A stretch of DNA of 42,008 bases from Bacteroidota bacterium (GCA_003175935.1 PSRI01000083.1:1-42008), one strand, 5' to 3'; shown: positions 26,851-34,715, counted from the stretch's first letter. Numbers and translations: made by a program. Notes: generated from the letters alone by a model not told the origin.

Positions 26851-27174
26851 TCATTTCTTTATTTTTTTGTCGAGAATGCTTTCCAGTTTTTTCAATTTGC
26901 TGGTCCAAAAATTTTCATAATAACTAACCCAATTTTGGATTTCATCAAACCCATCCTGTTTAAGTGTACAATATCTCTCTCTTCCAATGTCCTTAATTGA
27001 AATGAAACCGGCCGTATACAATATTTTAATGTGCTTCGATACGGCCGGGCGACTCATTTCAAAATTGTCGGCCAGCGAATTAATGGACAAACTGTCCTTA
27101 GAAAGCAGTCTTAGTATCTGTCTTCTACTAGGGTCTGCAATAACTTGAAATGCATCAAGTGTTTGTTGTTTCAT
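26851..27174 (-). CDS. ArsR-family winged-helix transcriptional regulator
   Basis: A DNA-binding regulator of about 107 residues. The HTH is visible as SINSLADNFEMSRPAVSKHIKIL, with the preceding DPSRRQILRLLSKD helix and the wing FISIKDIGRERYCTL. The metal-binding cysteine motif ELCVCDL is absent, so it is a non-metal ArsR of the kind paired with SRPBCC proteins. I prefer ATG 27174 (MKQQTLDAF); ATG 27189 is also in frame. It overlaps the upstream SRPBCC gene. It is the likely repressor binding the palindromes at 27604-27647. Confidence 0.9.
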   Translation of the reverse strand: MKQQTLDAFQVIADPSRRQILRLLSKDSLSINSLADNFEMSRPAVSKHIKILYTAGFISIKDIGRERYCTLKQDGFDEIQNWVSYYENFWTSKLKKLESILDKKIKK

Positions 27175-27598
27175 TTTGATAAACTTCATTTAATCGGTTA
27201 ACGAATCTCTCTCCAAGTTGTGTCCAGCCTTCTCTGTGTGCATCCGCGTCTTTAATGTCAGTAAATCCTGTATGGGATAATTCCAATTCAGTTCCATTGT
27301 CTTTGGCAGTGAGAGTCCAACTTACAACAGAATGAACGGTAATTACGCCGTTACCAGGACCTGTTCTCCAGCTATATGAAACATGTTTAAATGGATCCAC
27401 ATCTAAAACCTTGCAATAGGCAATACCGTCGTAAATGCAGTTATCGCCTGATCCTGTGAATTTAAACTCATGACCAACCACTGGTTGAAAATCAGATTCC
27501 ATCAGCCATTCGGCTATCAACTTCGGATCTGTGAGATAATCCCAAACCTTGTCGGGTGTATGGTCAAAAAACCATTTTTGATTGATATCCTTTTTCAT
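27155..27598 (-). CDS. SRPBCC-domain (AHSA1-like) protein, first gene of the ArsR operon
   Basis: A 147-residue AHSA1/CalC-type protein: FDHTPDKVWDYLTDPKLIAEWLM opens the fold (pattern TPDKVWDYLT), CKVLDVDPFKHVSYSW and GTELELSHTGF follow, and REGWTQLGERFVNRL closes it. Its 3' end overlaps the ArsR gene, so the two are coupled. It starts 5 bp after the proximal operator. The ligand is unknown; the overlap suggests that its ligand is also the signal controlling the regulator. Confidence 0.88.
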   Translation of the reverse strand: MKKDINQKWFFDHTPDKVWDYLTDPKLIAEWLMESDFQPVVGHEFKFTGSGDNCIYDGIAYCKVLDVDPFKHVSYSWRTGPGNGVITVHSVVSWTLTAKDNGTELELSHTGFTDIKDADAHREGWTQLGERFVNRLNEVYQNETTNT

Positions 27599-27603
27599 AA
27601 TGC

Positions 27604-27619
27604 GTAACTTTTAAGTTAC
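27604..27619. promoter_or_regulatory. Operator palindrome, promoter-proximal
   Basis: GTAACTTTTAAGTTAC: 5-bp perfect arms GTAAC/GTTAC, with further symmetry inside. It lies 5 bp from the SRPBCC start codon, over the predicted transcription start. It is near-identical to the palindrome at 27632-27647, 28 bp centre to centre, which is close to three helical turns and puts both on about the same face. Confidence 0.7.
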
Positions 27620-27620
27620 C

Positions 27621-27651
27621 CCAACTTACATGTAACTTTTGAGTTACGCAA
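27621..27651 (-). promoter_or_regulatory. Promoter of the SRPBCC-ArsR-SRPBCC operon
   Basis: On the minus strand TTG (complement of 27649-27651) is followed after 20 bp by TAAGTTGG (complement of 27621-27628), one base off TAnnTTTG. That is the ideal Bacteroidota -33/-7 layout. The distal palindrome fills the spacer and the proximal one covers the start site. Confidence 0.6.
27632..27647. promoter_or_regulatory. Operator palindrome, distal
   Basis: GTAACTTTTGAGTTAC repeats the proximal palindrome with a single base change (A to G at position 11). It sits wholly between the -33 and -7 elements, where a bound ArsR dimer would block RNA polymerase. Confidence 0.7.
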
Positions 27652-27727
27652 GCTTATTAACAAAAAAATTGAATGAAATAGGAAAAGAGGAGAATTTTCT
27701 CCGATTGCATACGTATTTTACCCAACA

Positions 27728-28510
27728 CTATAATTCAAATTCAGGAGTCAATTTTTCTTGTTGGTTTTTCCAAATATTTGGGAATTCATTGGTTTCTGCA
27801 ATCTCACATAAGATTTCCGTTAATTCATTCGGCATACTAAAAAAAGGAGAATGACTCGAAGGAAGGCTATAAATCTTTTTGCAAGGCGTTTCTGTATACA
27901 TCACCTTTTGAATATAAGGAGTAACTGCCCTGTCCTCTGTACATTCAATATAATACCTGGGAACTGAACCAAAATTCTCTTCGGAAAGCTCCAATGGAAC
28001 AATTCCTGACTCAACCGGTTCATTACTTAAAATGCACTTAGCCATTTCCGTTATATCACCGGCACAATCATGATACAACCCCTCTTTAAAAATCACCGAT
28101 TGCAAAGTATGCGATCCGGTCTCTGGATGTTGTGTAACATATGGTTTCAACCAGCCTTCTTTATCCTGCACTGAGTACTCTCTCTGGGTTTTTCCATTTG
28201 GAATTAAATAGGCAGCAAGGTAAATGAGTTTTTCAATCTTCTCAGGGCGATATTCAGCAACTTGAGAAATCACAATTCCATTCTTACTGTGACCTACCAA
28301 AATTACTTTACCTTCAATTGAATCTATCAATCCACAAACTTTCTCGATGGTCGATTTAAATTTAACATCCTGAATAGGAGTTTTATCCCTGCCCATTCCT
28401 GGCAGATCAATTGAGATCGCCCTGTGTCCTGCATTTTCTAATAAAGGAACCACCTTATGCCAGTTCCAGGAGCTGTGCCATGATCCATGAATCAAAATGA
28501 ATGTCTTCAT
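27728..28510 (-). CDS. Alpha/beta hydrolase, methylesterase/hydroxynitrile lyase-like
   Basis: A 260-residue hydrolase. The oxyanion start is FILIHGSWHSSWNW. The nucleophile is Ser75 in VGHSKNG, the acid is probably Asp193 (ECTEDRAV), and the base is His220 (PSSHSPF), giving a complete triad with normal spacing. The architecture resembles small-ester hydrolases of the MES/HNL group. The substrate is unknown. An 8-bp inverted repeat lies only 3 bp upstream of the ATG. It sits downstream (minus strand) of the unknown gene at 28618. Confidence 0.87.
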   Translation of the reverse strand: MKTFILIHGSWHSSWNWHKVVPLLENAGHRAISIDLPGMGRDKTPIQDVKFKSTIEKVCGLIDSIEGKVILVGHSKNGIVISQVAEYRPEKIEKLIYLAAYLIPNGKTQREYSVQDKEGWLKPYVTQHPETGSHTLQSVIFKEGLYHDCAGDITEMAKCILSNEPVESGIVPLELSEENFGSVPRYYIECTEDRAVTPYIQKVMYTETPCKKIYSLPSSHSPFFSMPNELTEILCEIAETNEFPNIWKNQQEKLTPEFEL

Positions 28511-28513
28511 TGC

Positions 28514-28534
28514 TTTGAGTTTTAATAACTCAAA
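28514..28534. promoter_or_regulatory. Inverted repeat at the hydrolase start
   Basis: TTTGAGTT (28514-28521), spacer TTAAT, AACTCAAA (28527-28534) is a perfect 8-bp inverted repeat whose edge is 3 bp from the ATG at 28510. It could be a regulator site or a leader hairpin limiting translation. It shares GAGTT with the ArsR operators but not their GTAAC arms. Confidence 0.35.
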
Positions 28535-28617
28535 ATTGCTTCAGGTGCCCAAAAGATACAACCCGGTTCTTGCGATCTTTTAGCCGTTATGTTTCAATGA
28601 TTTCAAGCAAAACCTGA

Positions 28618-29256
28618 TCAATACCATTCTTCAAACCTGTCCAGTACAAAGTCTTCCGTCGACACCGATAGTTCAAACTCTTCTATTTCATTAGGAAAAA
28701 TTTCAAGCGCCTGCCGCGGAGTCAGGTATCGCTCATTTTGCGGATCATAAATTATACCACCGGCCTGTTCTGCAAGGAATGCAGCAAAAAATAAACTTAC
28801 ACGCAACTCGCTCGTATGTGAAGGAACCCAGTTTATTAAAGTATCATTTGTACAATGCTTCAAAATATCATCCGTCTGTTTATCTCCCACAAAAACTTCA
28901 GGATCTTTAATTGATTCTGCCGAAACTTTTTTTGGTCCGAATAACTTTCTAAGAAATGATTTCTTCTCCGTAATCACACTTACCTGGTGGAGACTTTTCA
29001 AATCCTCCTGATAGTTGTACTTGTCAAAATAAATTTCAAATCCAGTATAGACTTCAGATTCAAATAAATCATAGTGCCTTGTTTTGGCCTGGAGAACTTT
29101 TAATTTGATGGGCAAAAAACCCGTGTCGGCTTCCTCGTTGAATTTGAAATCAGGATGAAATTCAACATCCATTTTGTAGTCAGCAAATCGCTTTTTTATT
29201 TTTGGAATCAGATCAGAAGATAGGGGTTGGGTATAAATGTTGAGATCCATTCCCAT
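28618..29256 (-). CDS. Unknown protein, 212 aa
   Basis: A soluble, mildly acidic protein with no signal peptide, membrane segment or recognised domain. Visible features are an N-terminal strand-helix MDLNIYTQPLSSDLIPKIKKRF, a central basic loop (TEKKSFLRKLFGPKKV), a helix rich in Phe and Ala (LRVSLFFAAFLAEQAGG), and an acidic C-terminus (EEFELSVSTEDF). The composition is that of a real coding gene of this genome. A small upstream gap (29257-29466) separates it from the DinB gene. I cannot assign a function. Confidence 0.6.
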   Translation of the reverse strand: MGMDLNIYTQPLSSDLIPKIKKRFADYKMDVEFHPDFKFNEEADTGFLPIKLKVLQAKTRHYDLFESEVYTGFEIYFDKYNYQEDLKSLHQVSVITEKKSFLRKLFGPKKVSAESIKDPEVFVGDKQTDDILKHCTNDTLINWVPSHTSELRVSLFFAAFLAEQAGGIIYDPQNERYLTPRQALEIFPNEIEEFELSVSTEDFVLDRFEEWY

Positions 29257-29280
29257 GGCTAGTCAGTTTTGCAGTTTGTG

Positions 29281-29431
29281 TTGTTGATTAAGTCGCTCCG
29301 AATATAATAAACCCTGCGAAAGAAAAATGAACTTAACAAAGGAATCTCAAAATTTTATAAGGAAACTCTAATGGGTGCAAAAGGGACCTTAGTACATTAG
29401 CATTCGACCTGCACGAATGCAGAATTTTTTT
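29281..29431 (+). ncRNA. Possible small RNA on the plus strand
   Basis: The 210-bp gap at 29257-29466 lies between two minus-strand genes. On the plus strand it has TTGTTG (29281-29286), a 16-bp spacer and TATAAT (29303-29308). Further on comes a 7-bp hairpin GCATTCG/CGAATGC (29400-29406, 29414-29420) followed by seven T's starting at 29425. This is a promoter-and-terminator pair for a transcript of about 115 bases. The promoter is of the E. coli type rather than TAnnTTTG, so the call is weak. Confidence 0.25.
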
Positions 29432-29466
29432 CATTTTTATTTTTGCCGGTGTTTCAGGTTTAAAAT

Positions 29467-29985
29467 TCACCGACCGTAATCTTTCTTCAAACAGTTATCA
29501 ATCCTGGATTTTTGCCTAATATGATGCCTGAGATGCATTTCACAGAATTGCAACCATTCATCTGCTCCAAAAAAACCCAGGCCCGGATGTTCTGTTTTCC
29601 CATTAAGAGGAGAATTTATGGCAAACTCGTATGCTCGATTTATGAGCAATTTCGACGAATTGATTCCCTCAATTAACTCTTCTTTTCCAATTGGATTAAC
29701 CACATGTTCATTAGTTGGAGGACCTTCAATTAACATATCCGGGAAATCATTACGCTCCAACATTTTTTTCCCCTCGTCATTTGGACTCTTTTCAACATTC
29801 ATATTTCGCTGCGCACAAGCATATATCTGCTCAGCCTGAAAAAGCATTTCACCAATAATATGATTGTATAGCTGACCCATGGACCAGGATCCCGTACCCG
29901 GAGATTTCAACAATTGAACTAAATCATAATCATCCAGAGATTTAATCCAAAAATCAATCGTGAGGTTAAATTCGTCGAGAAGCAT
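29467..29985 (-). CDS. DinB-like protein
   Basis: A 172-residue four-helix DinB-superfamily protein, the second in the window. Family features are WSMGQLYNHIIGEM with the first metal His, the middle SKLLINRAYEFAINSP helix, and the C-terminal EMHLRHHIRQKSRID histidine cluster. It starts 5 bp downstream of the DUF1905 gene stop, so the two form an operon. The role, perhaps thiol transfer, is unproven. Confidence 0.82.
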   Translation of the reverse strand: MLLDEFNLTIDFWIKSLDDYDLVQLLKSPGTGSWSMGQLYNHIIGEMLFQAEQIYACAQRNMNVEKSPNDEGKKMLERNDFPDMLIEGPPTNEHVVNPIGKEELIEGINSSKLLINRAYEFAINSPLNGKTEHPGLGFFGADEWLQFCEMHLRHHIRQKSRIDNCLKKDYGR

Positions 29986-29990
29986 AAAAA

Positions 29991-30476
29991 TTAAAGGGGT
30001 TTATCCCTGCCAATAAATCGGGCATCACTATTTAGAAATTTAATGGCCCGTTCAATATTTCGCCTTACAGATTCTTCTGTTTTAAGATTATTGATATATC
30101 TCTTTATTTCCTTTTGCCGGGATGGCGGAAGTTGATCAAATACTTTTTTTGCAGATATATTTTTATTCAATGCATCTTTCAATAACGAATGCATTTCTGT
30201 AATTCTTTCTTTCCCATCGAACATCAATGCAACACTGGCCATATCACCTACATCGATTCCGGCACCTTTACGCATCGGCGTGTTAAGATAAAGGCGCCAC
30301 CGACCTTTATACTTAACCAGATTTTGAGTGAACTTAAATCCATTCAATTCGCCACAAACAGGAATCGCGCCCCGATCTTTATTCGCATCTTTGAATAATT
30401 TTTTTCGAATTGATTCGGGCACGAGAACATATGGATTCACTCCAATCTTGAGTATCTTACCTGAAAAATTATACAT
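29991..30476 (-). CDS. DUF1905/YdeI-like protein
   Basis: A 161-residue protein. The first 90 residues are a DUF1905 beta barrel (FSGKILKIGVNPYVLVP... GDMASVALMFDG). The C-terminal helices (FDQLPPSRQKEIKRYINNLKTEESVRRNIERA, shown by LPPSRQKEI and RNIERAIKFL) match the YdeI/OmpD-associated type. The function of this family is not settled. It is the first gene of the pair with the DinB protein; a short repeat element lies directly upstream (30483-30615). Confidence 0.85.
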   Translation of the reverse strand: MYNFSGKILKIGVNPYVLVPESIRKKLFKDANKDRGAIPVCGELNGFKFTQNLVKYKGRWRLYLNTPMRKGAGIDVGDMASVALMFDGKERITEMHSLLKDALNKNISAKKVFDQLPPSRQKEIKRYINNLKTEESVRRNIERAIKFLNSDARFIGRDKPL

Positions 30477-30482
30477 AAGAAC

Positions 30483-30615
30483 ATTTCTCGCAAAGCCGCG
30501 AAGAATAAAGGGTATTCTACTAATAGCTTTGCGAAATATTTATCATCTGAGAATGAATGTAACGCCAGGGCGCTTTGAAAAACACTTACCTGACTTCTGC
30601 GCCTTTGCGTGAAAT
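30483..30615. repeat. Short interspersed repeat with CGCAAAG terminal inverted repeats
   Basis: The left end ATTTCTCGCAAAGCCGC (30483-30499) and the reverse complement of the right end, ATTTCACGCAAAGGCGC (30599-30615), match at 15 of 17 bases. A third inverted copy, GCTTTGCGAAAT, lies inside at 30526-30537, so TCGCAAAGC/GCTTTGCGA also forms a 9-bp stem. The element is about 133 bp, has no ORF, and fills the gap between the DUF1905 and VOC genes. CGCAAAG-rich intergenic repeats of this look are, as I recall, common in Bacteroidota. Confidence 0.6.
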
Positions 30616-30625
30616 TTTTGAAAAC

Positions 30626-31009
30626 TCAAATTAAATGTCCAATTTCCCAATGCATTCCAAAGGGATCTTCAATTCTACCTAATCGCCAACCATGTTCTTC
30701 CTGCACCGGATAAATTTCAACTGCACCTGCTTCGATTGCGTTTTTGAAAAAAGAATGGGGGTCTTCTACTGTCAAAATCATACGAACATGTTCTCCTCCC
30801 AGATTTTCTTTACCGTCGCTAACATTTGCACCACTGCTTAGCCAAAATTCTGCACCACTTATATTCAGTCTTACTATTAGTCCTCCATCAGGAATTTCAA
30901 GTCTGTATGTTTCAACTGCCCCAAAGGCTTTCTTATAAAATTCAACCGCTCTGGCACAATCCCTTAAAGTAAACCAGGGTGCAATAGAAGTTTGAATTGG
31001 AGAACTCAT
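30626..31009 (-). CDS. VOC-family (glyoxalase/bleomycin resistance-like) protein
   Basis: A 127-residue vicinal-oxygen-chelate protein starting at ATG 31009 (MSSPIQTSIAPWF); an in-frame ATG at 31054 would run back through the upstream decayed gene. Two beta-alpha-beta modules are seen: LRDCARAVEFYKKAFGAVE and DPHSFFKNAIEAGAVEIYPV, ending in EDPFGMHWEIGH. It is the PhnB-like subset. Whether it is an enzyme or a binding protein is not clear. Confidence 0.87.
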   Translation of the reverse strand: MSSPIQTSIAPWFTLRDCARAVEFYKKAFGAVETYRLEIPDGGLIVRLNISGAEFWLSSGANVSDGKENLGGEHVRMILTVEDPHSFFKNAIEAGAVEIYPVQEEHGWRLGRIEDPFGMHWEIGHLI

Positions 31010-31014
31010 CACGT

Positions 31015-31240
31015 TTATTTTAAATTCTTCAGAAAATGTTTCAATGGCTGCCAACAGAAATCACTGTGGTTTGCAGCGTGGTGAAAAATATCGATCCAGA
31101 ATTTGTGGCCCGGTTTAAAGCCGGTAAAAAGATTTCCATACTCTAAAAATCTATTTGGACTGCATTCCGGGCAGACACAAAACTATGAAACCATTGTGTT
31201 TTTGGCACCAGATAATAATCGCTGGTGATCTTAATCCATC
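31015..31240 (-). pseudogene. Decayed small gene upstream of the VOC gene
   Basis: The gap 31010-31329 carries a protein-like reading frame without an intact start. From codon 31180 it reads FCVCPECSPNRFLEYGNLF and later PGHKFWIDIFHHAANHSDFC, ending at TAA 31015-31017, 5 bp before the VOC ATG. It is blocked at its 5' end by TAG (31183-31185), three codons after an ATG at 31192-31194. Another frame just upstream (about 31190-31240) reads SDYYLVPKTQWFHSF, so a frameshift is a second explanation. The rich W, H, C and F content and the CxxC pair argue for former coding. The family is unknown. Confidence 0.35.
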
Positions 31241-31329
31241 AAAAAACCAGAAATAAATTTTACTTAAAGGATTGGAAATTTTCTTACAATTCATAATTGG
31301 AAAATCCAGTCAAAACTTCCCGGTGTCAG

Positions 31330-33450
31330 TTAAATTTTCACTGGTAAATTGCGAATCCTTTTTCCTGAAGCATTAAAAATAGCATTACACAATGCCGGAG
31401 CAATTGCAGGAACACCGGGTTCCCCTATCCCACCAATTTTAGAACCAGAAGAAATAATTTCAATATGGATTTCGGGAGCATCTTTCATCTCCATCATTTT
31501 ATAGTTTGTGAAATTTGATTGCTCAACCATTCCTTCTTTGAATGTTATCTCGCCAAAAACTGCTGCTGTAAGTCCAAAAATAATACTGCTTTCCATCTGC
31601 GCTTTTACTCCGTCCGGGTTCACTGCAATTCCACAGTCAACGGCACACCAGACTTTATCAATCTTAAATTTTTGTCCCGACATTTTAATTTCAACAACAT
31701 AGGCTACATAGCTGCCATTTCCATCATAAACTGCAACACCTCTTCCATAATTTGTAGGCATTGATTTACCCCAGCCAGATCTTTCCGCCACACTATTTAA
31801 CACTCCTAAATATTGAGGTTGATTTTTAAGCATTCCCCTTCGATATTCTACCGGATCTTTTTTTGATGCTGAAGCCATTTCATCAATCAGGGATTCAATA
31901 ACAAAACAAGTATGCGATTTTCCAACAGAGCGCCAGGGCAATACCGGAACATTATTATCAATTGTGTGCAATTCAACAGAATGGTCTGGCACATTATCGA
32001 GATATGGTGAACTCTTAACCCCTTCCACGGAACTCAAATCTATAGTTTTCGGATCGGGCATAACGAAGGTATGCCTGAACACTCCCTGTCCAACAATTCT
32101 ATGTTGCCAGGCAACAGGAAAACCATCTTTACTCAATCCAATTTTTGCTGAGTGGCAATATGATGGTCGATAGAAACCAGCTTTCATATCATCTTCCCTT
32201 GTCCAAATCATTTTTATAGACTTGCCACTCGCCTTGACAATTTCTGCAGCCTCAACTACCCAGTCGGACACAAGCGACCCTCTTCTACCAAAGCCTCCAC
32301 CCAAAAATGGAGTATTCAATTTCACTTTTTCCGGACTCAGATTTAAAATTCTCGCCGCTGCATCACGATCAACCATGGGCATTTGTGTACCGGTCCAAAT
32401 TTCACAGCCGTCTTCAGAAATTTTAATGGTACAATTGAGTGGCTCCATGCATGCATGAGCTAAATAAGGAACCCAATACTCGGCTTCTAATATTTTGGAT
32501 GCCTTAGCAAATCCAGATTCGAGATTCCCTTTTTCCTGTGTTGGTTCACCCTTCGTTTGTGCCAGGTTTCTATATTCCTGTTTTTGCTGTTCACTATCTT
32601 TCAACCATTCGTTTGGGATTTCCCATTCCACACGCAACACTTCCCTTCCCTTTTTTGCGGACCAGAAATTATCAGCAATAACAGCAACAGCCCCGGGAAT
32701 CTGTACTACCTGTTTTACCCCCGGTACATTCAATGCTTCAGTAGAATCAAAGCTTTTAACCTTAGAACCAAAAATGGGCGCATGAAGAACAAGCGCTGTT
32801 AATACGCCTTCAACTTTTACATCGATACCATAAATCGCTGAACCATTTACCTTCTGTTCTGCATCCAGCCGCCTTTGTGACTTACCAATTATCTTCCATG
32901 CTTTTGATTCTCTTAATGCAACCTCAGGAACTGGTAACATTGCCGCCGCGGTACTTAAGGAGCCATAGGACAATTTGTTATTGCCATTGATTACAAAACC
33001 CTTTTCAGTTCTACAATCTTGTGCATTTACTCCCAACTGAGCAGCGGCCGCACTAATCAGCATTTCTCTAGCTGTAGCACCGGCCTTTCTGTAACGATCA
33101 AATTCCGACATGGTGGAGGTTGATCCAACTGTAAGTTGTCCCGGAATAAATGTGTGGAAGTATTCTTTGCCTGGTGGACTATGTTCAACTTTAATTTGAC
33201 TCAACTCACAATCTAATTCCTCTGCTATTAACATAGGAAGCGTTGTCCAAATTCCCTGTCCCATTTCAACTTTGGATAAAACAACCGAAATCTTGTTGTC
33301 TTCTGTTATTCTCAAAAAAGCATTCGGAGCAAAGGGCCTGGGAGATGATTTTGTTCCAGCTTTGATGAAGATGTCAGGAAGGACAATTGAAAGCACAAGG
33401 CCACCGCCAGCGATTGCACCTGTTTTTAAAAAATCTCTTCGGGAACTCAT
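31330..33450 (-). CDS. Molybdenum hydroxylase large subunit (isoquinoline oxidoreductase beta-like)
   Basis: A 706-residue molybdopterin-binding subunit of the xanthine dehydrogenase superfamily, IorB type. The Tat signal RRDFLK begins at residue 4, followed by a hydrophobic stretch (GGGLVLSIVLPDIF), so it is exported folded. Cofactor-binding signatures are FLGGGFGRRG and, near the C-terminus, GGIGEPGVPAIAPAL, whose Glu is the family's catalytic base. I chose ATG 33450, next to the Tat motif, over ATG 33459. Such subunits normally pair with a small 2Fe-2S protein, and no such gene is in the window. Confidence 0.87.
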   Translation of the reverse strand: MSSRRDFLKTGAIAGGGLVLSIVLPDIFIKAGTKSSPRPFAPNAFLRITEDNKISVVLSKVEMGQGIWTTLPMLIAEELDCELSQIKVEHSPPGKEYFHTFIPGQLTVGSTSTMSEFDRYRKAGATAREMLISAAAAQLGVNAQDCRTEKGFVINGNNKLSYGSLSTAAAMLPVPEVALRESKAWKIIGKSQRRLDAEQKVNGSAIYGIDVKVEGVLTALVLHAPIFGSKVKSFDSTEALNVPGVKQVVQIPGAVAVIADNFWSAKKGREVLRVEWEIPNEWLKDSEQQKQEYRNLAQTKGEPTQEKGNLESGFAKASKILEAEYWVPYLAHACMEPLNCTIKISEDGCEIWTGTQMPMVDRDAAARILNLSPEKVKLNTPFLGGGFGRRGSLVSDWVVEAAEIVKASGKSIKMIWTREDDMKAGFYRPSYCHSAKIGLSKDGFPVAWQHRIVGQGVFRHTFVMPDPKTIDLSSVEGVKSSPYLDNVPDHSVELHTIDNNVPVLPWRSVGKSHTCFVIESLIDEMASASKKDPVEYRRGMLKNQPQYLGVLNSVAERSGWGKSMPTNYGRGVAVYDGNGSYVAYVVEIKMSGQKFKIDKVWCAVDCGIAVNPDGVKAQMESSIIFGLTAAVFGEITFKEGMVEQSNFTNYKMMEMKDAPEIHIEIISSGSKIGGIGEPGVPAIAPALCNAIFNASGKRIRNLPVKI

Positions 33451-33568
33451 GTGAATCATTTAAGATTCCCTTTTGTGGTGGTGAGGTAATGCCAGGGTCG
33501 ATATAATGATCGAATGAGCAAACAAAATACAAAAGGAGATGTGAAATGCAAATCAGTGAAGAAGAAAT

Positions 33569-34011
33569 TTAGGGAAGCAGATGTGCTCGTCGCATTCTAA
33601 AATAATCAATACTATAGGTTCCCGGCCCTTCCACTATGAGAATTAATGCGAATAAAAAATATGAAACCGTAAAGCCGCCATCAATAATCCAGTTTGATCC
33701 AAGATTTGCGGTTATATTGCCATTGCCATAGTGAAAGCAACCAGTGCTGCAAATATTCTTGTATAAAAACCGAAAAAAAGAAAAATGCCACCAATCAATT
33801 CGGAACTCTTTGCAAGAAACGCCATTAATAAAGGCGCGGGATAATGCAATTCTTCCCCAAACCATTTAATGAAAAATGCACGTTCGGATGGATGGAAAAT
33901 AATGTCTACAACTGAAGAGTAGCTGGCAGCAAATAGTCTGTAACCAAGCCAGATCCTGATAAGCAAAAGAACAATGTGGATCGCAGTCTTCCTGCTCTTA
34001 CCCTGAACCAT
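33569..34011 (-). pseudogene. DoxX-family membrane protein gene, frameshifted
   Basis: The first frame (34011 to 33712) gives a normal DoxX start with hydrophobic segments (IHIVLLLIRIWLGYRLF, ELIGGIFLFFGFYTRIFAAL) and stops after FTMAMAI. The second frame continues the family pattern as NITANLGSNWIIDGGF and then VSYFLFALILIVEGPG to the stop at 33569. The joint lies at about 33712-33726, in the tandem ATGGCAATGGCAAT, where one base appears lost. The full protein would be about 147 residues. It may be a true mutation, a sequencing error or a slippage-switchable gene. DoxX proteins are quinone-linked or of unknown role. Confidence 0.75.
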
Positions 34012-34263
34012 AAACGAAGATTTGCAAAGACTAATTTAATTCTGCATTACTGTTTATGAGTTAAAATAAGAACGCAAAATTCCCAGATCAAACAAAAAAA
34101 TTGCAGGGTGGAGATAAAAACATTTAAAAGGCAAAGTTTTTATATGCTGCGATTCGTAATCTTTTCTTGAACCCTATTGGAGCCTCTGAATATTTTCTTC
34201 GGATTTTTCTTTCAGATAAGAAATGATAAAGTGTTAAATCGCAAGATCAGTTTGCTCATTCGT

Positions 34264-34653
34264 TTAATCTTCCTTTTTGAGGCTTATGATCCGATAAATT
34301 TCGCCACGATAAATGAGTTTGCCATCAATCGTGTTTCCCTTTACATGGAATTCCCAGGTGGCGTCGCGCTCGTTATCCCTGGAAATGAGCATTGATTTAG
34401 TGGAGTCGAAAGTAAAAATAGTCGTGCCCATATTTTCTTCTTTTCCATTTACCACTTTGTTCATGATAAAAGAAAATTTATTAGTGCCTTCTATTTTGGA
34501 AGCTTGGTACGCGGCAATTTCATCGTGACAGGGGGAACTTTTGATTTGACAGATAGATGTTCCCTTCCAAAGACCGGGGATATTTGACTGGGATTGTGAT
34601 GATAGATTAGTTGCAAGTCCGAATACGAGAAGTTTTATAAACTTGATATTCAT
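34264..34653 (-). CDS. Small secreted protein, unknown
   Basis: A 129-residue protein with a signal peptide from ATG 34653 (MNIKFIKLLVFGLATNLSSQ); the upstream ATG at 34689 would bury it. The mature part begins with IPGLWKGTSICQIKSSPCHDE, whose two Cys may form a disulfide, and continues as a beta-rich domain (TIFTFDSTKSMLISRD, ATWEFHVKGNTIDGKLIYRG) like a small lipocalin-type barrel. This fold is a guess from the strand pattern. The 250 bp toward the DoxX gene show nothing else. Confidence 0.65.
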   Translation of the reverse strand: MNIKFIKLLVFGLATNLSSQSQSNIPGLWKGTSICQIKSSPCHDEIAAYQASKIEGTNKFSFIMNKVVNGKEENMGTTIFTFDSTKSMLISRDNERDATWEFHVKGNTIDGKLIYRGEIYRIISLKKED

Positions 34654-34715
34654 TATAAAATCATTTTGAAAATGGTTATCAAGATTCAAATGAATTTACG
34701 AATTTTTATCCCAGA

